Positions 32,200 to 40,055 of a stretch of DNA of 64,000 nt are shown in pieces; positions within the stretch are counted from its first letter, which is position 1, and each line of letters begins with the position of its first letter. Under the pieces are notes generated by a model, which saw only the letters and a list, made by a program, of their open reading frames with translations, was not told the origin of the DNA and did not search any database. Source of the DNA: Ruminococcus sp. (GTDB lineage: Bacteria; Bacillota; Clostridia; Oscillospirales; Ruminococcaceae); assembly GCA_017558505.1 (NCBI GenBank), contig JAFYUM010000042.1, positions 1 through 64,000 of the forward strand, read 5' to 3'. The position numbers and the translations under genes were made by a program.

Positions 32200-32724
32200 T
32201 TAATTTATTAATACAGTTAATATTATTTTATTTAATGTATCTGAATAAAAGATAAACAAAGCGACTAAAATCGTCGAAAAAAACACTTTAAGAATGGTGT
32301 TGAACAAGTGGAATTTCTGCTGTTCACAAGAAAAATCAGCTAAAATTTCAAGTATAGCCCCGCCATCAAGGAATTTATATGGCAGCAGATTAACAAGTCC
32401 CTCAATAAGACAGAATACCACAAAATATCCGCCTCTCCCCCATGCCGTAAGCAATAAAAAGGCTGCAATATTCGCAAGCGGCCCGCATAACTGCACAATA
32501 ATTGCCGCTCCCTTTGTTTCAGAAGCCGATGCCGTCATTTTTATCCCTGTCCAACCGAATTCAATTGACCTGACACAGCCGCCCGTAAAATATACAGCGG
32601 CAATATGGCCTGCCTCATGGAGTATGCACGCACCATAAAATCCCATTATAAGACTGCTGTCCCGAAAAATAAAAACGAGAGCGTTGAACAGCAGAAATGA
32701 GAATTTTACTTTTATTTTCGACAT
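32200..32724 (-). CDS. M50 (site-2) intramembrane metalloprotease, SpoIVFB-like
   Basis: 174-aa multi-helix membrane protease. Zinc motif HEAGH at about 36-40 and the second site NLLPYKFLDGG near 112 (consensus N-x2-P-x4-DG) are intact, and the short length with four or so helices fits SpoIVFB, the protease that frees pro-SigK in the mother cell. It overlaps by 13 nt a 99-aa single-helix protein in the position of SpoIVFA. Whether it works in sporulation or in another signalling cascade is an inference from the SigE-like promoter and the sigG gene nearby. Confidence 0.75.
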   Translation of the reverse strand: MSKIKVKFSFLLFNALVFIFRDSSLIMGFYGACILHEAGHIAAVYFTGGCVRSIEFGWTGIKMTASASETKGAAIIVQLCGPLANIAAFLLLTAWGRGGYFVVFCLIEGLVNLLPYKFLDGGAILEILADFSCEQQKFHLFNTILKVFFSTILVALFIFYSDTLNKIILTVLIN

Positions 32725-33011
32725 AGATTCTCTATAAATCCACCGATATAGTATAGTGGATTTTCAAAAAGCTCCTGCTCCGAAGAAGAAAAAGTCTTTA
32801 TCATATAATAGAGCTCCTCTGTCATATCAGGCTGACGCAAATTCAGCATAATCATTCCTACAGCTAAAATGATGCACAATATTCCCTGAAATGCAGGAAT
32901 ATCCTCTGATTTCCCTTCTCGTCCAGCTCTCTGCTCCTCTTTCTGAAGATATTCCGTTGTGTCCTGTTCAGGCAGAATATCACGGATTTCATAATTTTCA
33001 TCTGTAACCAT
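32712..33011 (-). CDS. Single-pass membrane partner of the M50 protease (SpoIVFA position)
   Basis: 99 aa: charged cytosolic N-terminus (1-40, rich in Glu, Asp, Arg), one helix (about 41-58, ILCIILAVGMIML), then about 40 outside residues ending at a basic RK. In Bacillus subtilis spoIVFA precedes spoIVFB and holds the protease in a complex; SpoIVFA has a LytM-type domain outside, absent here. The gene order, overlap and topology are right, but sequence similarity cannot be judged. GGAGTG lies 8 nt before the ATG inside a 7-bp inverted repeat. Confidence 0.6.
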   Translation of the reverse strand: MVTDENYEIRDILPEQDTTEYLQKEEQRAGREGKSEDIPAFQGILCIILAVGMIMLNLRQPDMTEELYYMIKTFSSSEQELFENPLYYIGGFIENLCRK

Positions 33012-33014
33012 GAG

Positions 33015-33037
33015 ATTTCACACTCCTCTTGTGAAAT
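33015..33037 (-). promoter_or_regulatory. Inverted repeat around the ribosome site of the M50 operon
   Basis: ATTTCAC / GTGAAAT arms with GAGGAG in the loop region and start codon next to the arm. It may modulate translation. Confidence 0.35.
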
Positions 33038-33064
33038 GTATGTGAAAATGTCTGTAATTAGAAC
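33035..33064 (-). promoter_or_regulatory. Possible SigE-type sporulation promoter for the M50 operon
   Basis: Minus-strand CATACATT (33035-33042) matches the SigE -10 consensus CATACAHT; 14 bp upstream GTTCTAAT (33057-33064) matches the -35 consensus GKMATATT at 5 of 8 positions. No good SigA promoter is seen here. spoIVFAB of B. subtilis is SigE-dependent. Confidence 0.4.
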
Positions 33065-33108
33065 AAAAATTCAATTCATCGCTCAATTATTATTTACAAA
33101 ACGCTGTC

Positions 33109-33138
33109 TTGACACATTACATTATAATATGATAAAAT
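33109..33138 (+). promoter_or_regulatory. Promoter of the lipoprotein-radA operon
   Basis: TTGACA (33109-33114), 18 bp, TAAAAT (33133-33138). Confidence 0.65.
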
Positions 33139-33173
33139 ATAAGGTGACATAATATACTCTCGGAGGGATTAAA

Positions 33174-34217
33174 TTGAAAAAAATCAGCAGTTTATTTTTA
33201 CTTACAGCCACTGTGGCTGCAATGACAGGATGCACAGAAAAGAACAACGGTTCATCTTCTGAATCGTCCGAAAAAACTACTCCTGACAGCATTACATACA
33301 GCTGGCAGACACCTTATGAAGAAAAAATTGCCGAATTCATGAGTTCAGCTGATTACAGCGAAAATTCATGCTTTGATATACTCGACCTTTCCGGCGACGG
33401 CACCCCTGAACTGATTATCTCCCCAAACAGCGATGCAACAACAAAATGTCTTATATATACATTTAACGGCGGCACTGTTTCAGATCTCGGAGAAATAGGC
33501 AATAACGGAACATTTTCATTCTGTCCCGATATAACCGTAATCAGGGATGAATACATCGGCAGCGGTCTTATTCTCGGAAAAATATATTCACTTGCAGACG
33601 GCCCGATGAAAACGCTTGTTTCCTACAGCGACAACTCTGCCTCAGCTTCAATGGGGGCAGCTATATATCATGAAATAAACGGTGAGAAACTCTCCCTTGC
33701 AGACTATGAAAAAGCATTGGAACCCTATTCTGCCCTCAACACAATTGAAACAGGCAGACGCTTTACAATGGGCGATAAAGCTGTAAATTATGGTATTTGC
33801 ATTTCAGAAAACTGGCCGGCTGTATTAACCTCTGACCAGAAAAAGCTCTGTATTTCCAAACTTTCAGCAGAAGCTGAAGCTGCTGCAAACGATGGCAGAA
33901 ACGGTGCCTTTGATTTCTGCGACTTCAACGGCGACAAAGTTCCCGAACTTGTAATCTCTGCTGACAACACCCCTGACTCAACCTGTAAGATATACTATTT
34001 CTCCGGCGGACAGCTTACTGAAATGGAGGGAGAATACGGAAAAAACGGCGTTTTAAGCTTTGATATCAAAAATTACGTATTCTTTGCCGATAACACCTAC
34101 TGGAGCATTGCAAATTCTGCTTTTATAGCTGACCAGTACCAGAAATCCGACAGCATAACAGAAACAGGCAGAAAATACCCATTGAGTGAAAGCGGAATTT
34201 CCGCTGTATCAGACTGA
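33174..34217 (+). CDS. Secreted lipoprotein with two DxSGDGxPEL repeats
   Basis: 347-aa lipoprotein: N-terminal signal with lipobox AMTGC, lipidated Cys at about 20, then a Ser-rich spacer. Two related units follow, near 64-130 and 240-305, each holding a Ca-loop-like D-S/N-GDG/K-x-PEL-I/V-IS motif, then C-x-IY-x-F-x-GG, and a -G-x-NG-x-L/F-SF motif. These resemble FG-GAP/VCBS- and dockerin-like calcium loops. Start is TTG at 33174 behind GGAGGG at 6 nt spacing. Located one base before radA, so probably co-transcribed although functionally unrelated. Function unknown. Confidence 0.8.
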   Translation: MKKISSLFLLTATVAAMTGCTEKNNGSSSESSEKTTPDSITYSWQTPYEEKIAEFMSSADYSENSCFDILDLSGDGTPELIISPNSDATTKCLIYTFNGGTVSDLGEIGNNGTFSFCPDITVIRDEYIGSGLILGKIYSLADGPMKTLVSYSDNSASASMGAAIYHEINGEKLSLADYEKALEPYSALNTIETGRRFTMGDKAVNYGICISENWPAVLTSDQKKLCISKLSAEAEAAANDGRNGAFDFCDFNGDKVPELVISADNTPDSTCKIYYFSGGQLTEMEGEYGKNGVLSFDIKNYVFFADNTYWSIANSAFIADQYQKSDSITETGRKYPLSESGISAVSD

Positions 34218-34218
34218 T

Positions 34219-35577
34219 ATGGCTAAATCACGCTACGTTTATATATGCAGCAAATGCGGCAGTGAAAGTTCCAAATGGAATGGCCGCTGCCCCTCCTGCG
34301 GCTCATGGAACACTCTTGAGGAGGAGCTCATTGACAGCGGAAAAAACATTTCCTCCTACACCGTCCCCGACCTTTCGGACAGCATTATGGAACTGGCAGA
34401 TATAGGCGACGGCAATGATGTAAGATATAATACAGGTATCGGCGAGCTTGACCGTGTGCTTGGCGGCGGACTTGTTAAAGGCTCCCTTGTACTTCTCGGC
34501 GGTGAGCCGGGTATCGGTAAAAGTACGCTGCTTTTACAGATATGCCAGTATCTGGGTGAAAACCATTCCGTACTCTATGTGTCGGGAGAAGAATCCGCGA
34601 GACAGCTGAAACTCCGTGCCAGCCGTCTTGGAGTTGACTCTGAAAATCTTTATATACTCACTGCTACAGACGCCGAAGCCGTCGCTGAAACAATTGCAGC
34701 AAGCTCCCCCGATATTGCAATTATCGACTCTGTACAGACTATGAGTATAAGCCGTATTTCTTCAAGTCCGGGCAGTCTTACGCAAGTACGTGAATGCTCA
34801 AATCTCTTTATGCATACCGCCAAAAAGCAGGAAATTCCCATAATCATTGTCGGTCATGTCAATAAAGACGGTGCAATTGCAGGCCCTAAAGTTATGGAAC
34901 ATATTGTTGATGCTGTGCTATATTTTGAGGGCGAACGCCACCAGAGCTATCGTCTGCTCCGTGCGGTAAAGAACCGTTTTGGCTCAACAAATGAAATAGG
35001 CGTATTTGAAATGCTTGACAAGGGACTGGCTGAGGTTGAAAATCCCTCGCAGATGCTTTTGTCCGGCAGACCTCTCAACGTATCGGGCACTTGTGTTGCC
35101 TGTGTTATGGAAGGCAGTCGTCCCATACTTGCTGAAGTACAGGCACTTGCAGCAAAGACAAGCTACTCCGCACCGAGAAGAATGACCACAGGCTTTGATT
35201 TCAACCGCCTCAGCATACTTGTTGCGGTACTTGAAAAACGTCTTGGTATTTTTATGGGAAGCCTTGATATTTACCTGAATATTGTCGGTGGATTTCGTCT
35301 TGATGAGCCTGCCGCGGACTTACCTGTTGCTATGGCCTTGTACTCAGGTATTATGGATAAACCCATTGACGAAAAAATCATATCATTCGGAGAAATAGGT
35401 CTGGGCGGAGAAATACGTTCTGTTTCCCACGTTCCCCACAGAATAAATGAAGCACAGCGAATGGGCTTCACAAAGGTAATTATACCAAAGCATAACGCTT
35501 CACAGATAAACCCAAAGGACTATGATATTGAAATTGTTCCCGTGTCTACTCTCAAACAGGCATTCGGGGCTATATAA
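34219..35577 (+). CDS. radA: DNA repair protein RadA (Sms)
   Basis: Branch-migration ATPase in recombinational repair, 452 aa. N-terminal zinc finger C-x2-C...CPSC (residues 10-13 and 27-30), RecA-type core with Walker A GGEPGIGKST near 94, RadA signature KNRFGSTNEIG near 252 and a C-terminal Lon-like domain (from about 300, DIYLNIVGGFRLDEPAADLPVA). Start ATG 34219 is one base after the lipoprotein stop; the longer reading from 34186 has no support. No separate promoter is obvious, so translation is coupled. Confidence 0.94.
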   Translation: MAKSRYVYICSKCGSESSKWNGRCPSCGSWNTLEEELIDSGKNISSYTVPDLSDSIMELADIGDGNDVRYNTGIGELDRVLGGGLVKGSLVLLGGEPGIGKSTLLLQICQYLGENHSVLYVSGEESARQLKLRASRLGVDSENLYILTATDAEAVAETIAASSPDIAIIDSVQTMSISRISSSPGSLTQVRECSNLFMHTAKKQEIPIIIVGHVNKDGAIAGPKVMEHIVDAVLYFEGERHQSYRLLRAVKNRFGSTNEIGVFEMLDKGLAEVENPSQMLLSGRPLNVSGTCVACVMEGSRPILAEVQALAAKTSYSAPRRMTTGFDFNRLSILVAVLEKRLGIFMGSLDIYLNIVGGFRLDEPAADLPVAMALYSGIMDKPIDEKIISFGEIGLGGEIRSVSHVPHRINEAQRMGFTKVIIPKHNASQINPKDYDIEIVPVSTLKQAFGAI

Positions 35578-35586
35578 GGAGAAAAA

Positions 35587-36216
35587 ATGAAAAAGTATAT
35601 AATCCCTCTTATGGCAATTGCCGCAGCTATGACCTTCAATCTATGCAGTTGCACCAGTACAGATACAGATAATTCCTTCTCATCATACAACAGCACTGAC
35701 AAGGAAACAAGCTCACCAAATGACGCTATACAGCCTTTCAGCGATTATTTCAACGCATTTATCAGTGGTGAAGGTGAAAAAGTAATACTCGCAACTACTC
35801 CCGCAGTTTATATCGAACAGATGAACGCTGACGGTACATATAACACCTTGCTTACAGAAACAGAAGATATTGTTATAAAATACACTATGAAGGCATGGGA
35901 AGAACAGTATGGAAATAACATCTCTATCAGCCCTGCTGACATTCAGGACGTTGTTGAGCTCTCATCCGTACAGCTTGATGAAGCTGTTCAGTCCTATAAA
36001 ATCACCTATGGCGATACTTCTTCTGAAATAAACATTACTGAAGGCTACGAACTCACATACTCCTACACAATAGGCGGTTCAAAAACTTCAGAGGATATAA
36101 TTGAAACATCCTGTTTTGTAAAAATTGAAAACGACGGCTGGAAAATGCTACCGTTAACTTCAGCTGATTTAAAGGGATATGCGGAGGCAATAAATAACTT
36201 GAACTCAAATCAATAA
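35587..36216 (+). CDS. Small secreted lipoprotein, unknown
   Basis: 209 aa; signal peptide with lipobox LCSC (Cys about 22) and a Ser/Thr-rich spacer, then a folded domain with an NTF2-like outline (start QPFSDYFNAFISGEGEKVI near 50, repeated YTIGG, WKMLPL near the end). It follows radA by 9 nt and precedes the ABC transporter by 18 nt. AAGGAG precedes the ATG. I do not recognise a named family. Confidence 0.72.
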   Translation: MKKYIIPLMAIAAAMTFNLCSCTSTDTDNSFSSYNSTDKETSSPNDAIQPFSDYFNAFISGEGEKVILATTPAVYIEQMNADGTYNTLLTETEDIVIKYTMKAWEEQYGNNISISPADIQDVVELSSVQLDEAVQSYKITYGDTSSEINITEGYELTYSYTIGGSKTSEDIIETSCFVKIENDGWKMLPLTSADLKGYAEAINNLNSNQ

Positions 36217-36234
36217 CCCCGAAAGGAACTGTTT

Positions 36235-36939
36235 ATGCCAGCTTTTGTTGAATTTAAAGATGTAAAAAAAATATATAAAACAGGCGAAACGGAAATCCAT
36301 GCGCTCAACGGTGCGGATTTTGAAATAAACAAAGGTGAATTCTGCGTAATCGTCGGTGCATCAGGAGCAGGAAAGACAACCATTCTGAATATTCTCGGCG
36401 GTATGGACACGCTTACAAGCGGAAACGTTATTCTTGACGATAAAGATATATCAAAAATGTCAAAAAAACAGCTTACCGCCTACAGACGCTATGACATAGG
36501 ATTTGTTTTTCAATTTTACAACCTCGTGCAGAATCTTACAGCCCTTGAAAATGTGGAGCTTGCCTCACAGATTTGCCGTGAGCCACTTAATGCCGCTGAT
36601 GTGCTGAAACAAGTGGGACTTGAAGAACGTATGAAGAATTTTCCGGCACAGCTGTCAGGCGGAGAACAGCAGAGAGTTGCCATTGCAAGAGCACTTGCGA
36701 AAAATCCGAAGCTGCTTCTTTGTGATGAGCCTACAGGTGCACTTGATTATAATACAGGTAAGGCTGTATTGAAGCTTTTGCAGGACACCTGCCGTAAAAC
36801 AGGCATGACCGTGGTTGTAATCACACACAATTCAGCCATATCCGCTATGGCTGACAGAGTCATAACAGTCAAGAACGGAAAAGTATCTGATATGCGACTC
36901 AATGACAATATCGTTGATGTTGCTGATATTGAATGGTGA
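36235..36939 (+). CDS. ABC transporter ATP-binding protein (LolD/MacB type)
   Basis: 234-aa ATPase with Walker [10 protein letters not shown] near 43, Q-loop FVFQFYNLV near 87, signature LSGGEQQR near 140, Walker [13 protein letters not shown] near 160 and switch His in VITHN near 199. Of the LolD/MacB/FtsE subclass, which pairs with FtsX-like permeases. AAAGGA precedes the ATG. Overlaps the following permease gene by a few bases. Role: mechanotransmission or lipopeptide/antimicrobial export rather than uptake. Confidence 0.92.
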   Translation: MPAFVEFKDVKKIYKTGETEIHALNGADFEINKGEFCVIVGASGAGKTTILNILGGMDTLTSGNVILDDKDISKMSKKQLTAYRRYDIGFVFQFYNLVQNLTALENVELASQICREPLNAADVLKQVGLEERMKNFPAQLSGGEQQRVAIARALAKNPKLLLCDEPTGALDYNTGKAVLKLLQDTCRKTGMTVVVITHNSAISAMADRVITVKNGKVSDMRLNDNIVDVADIEW

Positions 36940-39731
36940 CGGTTATGGCACGTTCTATGAGAAAAACGACTCTCCGTGAAATCAGACACACTCTCGGGCG
37001 ATATATGGCAATTCTCGCTATTATTGCACTGGGTGTTGGATTTTTCGCAGGAGTCCGTGATACAACACCTGCAATGGTAAATATGATGGACAAATTCTTT
37101 ACTGAAAAGAATTTTTACGATTACAGGATAATTTCCACAAGCGGCTGGGATGAAGAAAGCGTTGAGGAATTTGCAGCACAGCCCCAAGTTCTCATGGCAG
37201 AGGGCAGTTTTTCCTTTGACGCTTCATATTATGTTTCAAGCCGTTCAATTGATGAAACAGTACTTAAAACCCATATGCTCCCCCAAAAAATCAATGATAT
37301 TGAAGTGCTTGAGGGAACTCTCCCAGAAAAGCCTGATGAATGTGCTGTTGAACAGGGAAAAGGGTACAAAATAGGCGAAAAAATCAGACTCAACGACAGC
37401 AACGACCCCGAAACCCTTGATATGTTGAATGAAAGGGAATTTACTGTTACAGCTCTTGTAATCTCCCCTTACTACATAAATCGTGAAAAAGGTACAACAT
37501 CAATAGGAAACGGCACTCTTGACGGTTTTATATATCTTCCCGAATCAGCTTTTGATTCGGAATTTTACAGTGAAGTATTTGTATGCTTTGACTCGGATTA
37601 TCTAATGTATTCTGAGGAATATAACAGCTTTATAGAAAACAAAAAAGATGAATGGGAGAAAATTGCGGAAGAAATCGCATTAAAACACCATAACAAAATA
37701 ATTGCAGAGGCGGAAGCTGAACTCTCCGACGCAAAAACTGAATTTGAAAACAGTATAGCAGAGGGACAAGCGGAGCTTGATAAATCCGCAAAGGAACTTG
37801 CTGACGGCAAAAAAAAGCTTGAATCTACAAAAAAACAGCTCGACGCCGCAAAGGCTGACATAGATATGCTTGAAGCATATATCGGCAGCACCTCCCCCGA
37901 CTTCAAAGAAGCAAAAGCAAACTACGAAAACGGTCTTGCCGAATACGAAGAAGCTCTTGCTGAATTTGAAAAAGGCGAAGCCGAATACAACAAGGGACTG
38001 GCTGAATTTGAAGAAAAATCAGCAGAAGGCAAAAAGGATATAGCCGAGGCTGAAAAGAAAATTGCTGATATGGATAATCCGTCGGTATATCTTTTTGACC
38101 GTAATACAAATATCGGCTACGCTCTTTTTGAAAATGACTCTGAAATTGTTGAACAGGTGGCAAAAGTTTTCCCAATATTCTTCATACTTGTTGCAGCTCT
38201 TGTCTGCATGACAACAATGAGCCGAATGGTTGAGGAACAGCGCACACAGATAGGCGTACTGAAAGCTATCGGCTACTCCGAAGCTTCAATTATGGGCAAG
38301 TTTATGTTCTATTCCTGCTCTGCCGCACTTATCGGCTGTATAGCAGGTTTTGCCGCAGGTACAAAGCTTTTCCCCTCAATTATCTGGGAGACATACAAAC
38401 TTATGTACATCCCGATTGATATGCCATACTACTTTGACAAGGAACTGGCAATAATCGCAGTTATTGTTTCCATCCTTTGCTCTGCAGGTACAACGTGGAT
38501 TTCCTGCCGTGTAGAGCTGAAAGAAACTGCCGCTTCTCTTATGCGTCCGAAAGCTCCGAAAGCCGGAAAACGCGTGCTCCCCGAATACATTCCCTTTCTG
38601 TGGAACAGGCTTAAATTCCTGCACAAAGTATCTATTCGCAACATTTTCCGCTATAAGGGACGATTGTTCATGATGGTAATAGGCATAGGAGGCTGTATGG
38701 CACTTCTGCTTACAGGCTTCGGAATAAAGGACTCAATTGCAGGCTTTGCAGATACCCAGTACAACGAAATCCAGACAGCTGATTCTGCCGTATTCTTTCT
38801 CGATGAAAAATATGATAAGATTCATGACCTTCTTAATGAGGAAACGGAAGATTTTGTAATGATGTATCATGGCTCATGGGATTTGCTTTACGACAACAGG
38901 GTAAAAAGTATTGACCTTGAAGCTATTGAGGATTACAGCAATATATCAGAGTTTATGGTATTCCGTGACAACGAGGGAAATCCACTCTCTCCGCCACAGG
39001 CTGACGAAGCACTTATCAGCAATAGTATCGCCGACAGATACAATGTTGAAATCGGCGACGAGATTACACTCCGTGATTCAGAAATGCGTGAGCTTCAATT
39101 TAAAGTTTCAGGTGTTTTTGAAAATCATGCCTACAATCTTGTTTATACTAATCTTGAAAGCTGTAAAAATCAGCTTGGCACAGATATATTGTCAAATAAA
39201 GCCTTTATAAACTTCCGTGAGGAAGAAAACCACGGAAAACAGGCTGCTGATATAAACAAAGTAAGCGGAGTTATATCTGTGGAGCAGTTTGCAAAAACCC
39301 GTGACAGAATGGCTGAAATGATGAGCAGTCTTGACTATATTGTCCTACTTGTAATAGCCTGTGCAGCTGCTCTTGCATTTATAGTAATATACAATCTTAC
39401 AAATATAAACATAACAGAGCGACAGCGTGAAATTGCCACTATTAAAGTGCTCGGCTTCTTCCGCCGCGAAACCTCGGCATATGTTCTCCGTGAAAACATA
39501 GCCCTGACAGTTATGGGTATTCTTGCTGGAATTGCCCTTGGAATACCGCTGCACAGCTTTGTAATGTCGCAGATTAAGGTAGATATCGTTGATTTCAGCA
39601 CTGTTATTTTTCCGCAGAGCTTCATATACAGTGCAGTTCTTACGCTTATTTTTAATTTTATTGTTAACCTTTTTATGGAAATAAAGCTTGAACGAATAAA
39701 TATGGCTGAATCTCTCAAATCAGTTGATTAA
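36933..39731 (+). CDS. FtsX-like ABC permease with extracellular coiled coil
   Basis: 932-aa permease. One helix at about 25-45, long extracellular part with a coiled coil (about 250-375, highly charged E/K/A/L heptads), three helices around 408-530 (first FtsX domain), then a linker, another helix near 575 and a second FtsX domain with three helices near 800-910. This is the MacB-like group in which ATP hydrolysis moves the outer domain. A start at the fifth codon (36945) is also possible. With the ATPase it forms a two-gene transporter; cargo unknown. Confidence 0.88.
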   Translation: MVTVMARSMRKTTLREIRHTLGRYMAILAIIALGVGFFAGVRDTTPAMVNMMDKFFTEKNFYDYRIISTSGWDEESVEEFAAQPQVLMAEGSFSFDASYYVSSRSIDETVLKTHMLPQKINDIEVLEGTLPEKPDECAVEQGKGYKIGEKIRLNDSNDPETLDMLNEREFTVTALVISPYYINREKGTTSIGNGTLDGFIYLPESAFDSEFYSEVFVCFDSDYLMYSEEYNSFIENKKDEWEKIAEEIALKHHNKIIAEAEAELSDAKTEFENSIAEGQAELDKSAKELADGKKKLESTKKQLDAAKADIDMLEAYIGSTSPDFKEAKANYENGLAEYEEALAEFEKGEAEYNKGLAEFEEKSAEGKKDIAEAEKKIADMDNPSVYLFDRNTNIGYALFENDSEIVEQVAKVFPIFFILVAALVCMTTMSRMVEEQRTQIGVLKAIGYSEASIMGKFMFYSCSAALIGCIAGFAAGTKLFPSIIWETYKLMYIPIDMPYYFDKELAIIAVIVSILCSAGTTWISCRVELKETAASLMRPKAPKAGKRVLPEYIPFLWNRLKFLHKVSIRNIFRYKGRLFMMVIGIGGCMALLLTGFGIKDSIAGFADTQYNEIQTADSAVFFLDEKYDKIHDLLNEETEDFVMMYHGSWDLLYDNRVKSIDLEAIEDYSNISEFMVFRDNEGNPLSPPQADEALISNSIADRYNVEIGDEITLRDSEMRELQFKVSGVFENHAYNLVYTNLESCKNQLGTDILSNKAFINFREEENHGKQAADINKVSGVISVEQFAKTRDRMAEMMSSLDYIVLLVIACAAALAFIVIYNLTNINITERQREIATIKVLGFFRRETSAYVLRENIALTVMGILAGIALGIPLHSFVMSQIKVDIVDFSTVIFPQSFIYSAVLTLIFNFIVNLFMEIKLERINMAESLKSVD

Positions 39732-39782
39732 AGTCACCTCTGAAAATACCTTTTGTGTAAAAGCTGTTTTAGATATGCCCTT

Positions 39783-39815
39783 GTGGTATCGGTTAATTCC
39801 GATACCATATTTTTT
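39783..39815 (+). terminator. Terminator of the ABC transporter operon
   Basis: GGTATCGG / CCGATACC perfect stem (39785-39806) followed by ATATTTTTTATC. Confidence 0.8.
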
Positions 39816-39898
39816 ATCATATACCACTTATATGATTTATTATCTTTTATTTTTTCAGATAAAAGCATAATATATCAGCTAATCAGTATTATATATCA

Positions 39899-39927
39899 TT
39901 GAAAACATCAGAAATGTGGGGTATAAT
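39899..39927 (+). promoter_or_regulatory. Pectate lyase promoter
   Basis: TTGAAA (39899-39904), 17 bp, TATAAT (39922-39927). Confidence 0.7.
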
Positions 39928-40055
39928 ATGATTGTAAGGTTGAAACGGCCATTCAACAACCAAAGGCATTTTCAAGGGATAATAATCAAGTGTATCATTA
40001 ACCAACACTATGCTTGTATAGGCATAGGCAAATCATTTTGAAGGGAAAATTAATT

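Larger units (their letters stand above)
39732..40055 (+). other. Gene-free region before the pectate lyase
   Basis: No gene can be supported in these 324 bp. It holds a terminator (39783-39815), two near-repeats of TATATATCA around 39880, a promoter (39899-39927) and a leader of roughly 120 nt containing a small TATGC/GCATA hairpin near 40010. The first bases (CACCTCTGAAAATACC) faintly resemble the left end of the hairpin repeat at 29654. Confidence 0.6.

Noticed and set aside
39728-39760. Third copy of the hairpin repeat
   Set aside because: Only a short stretch (CACCTCTGAAAATACC) resembles the left end, with no right arm and no AAAAAGCA block, so similarity could be chance.
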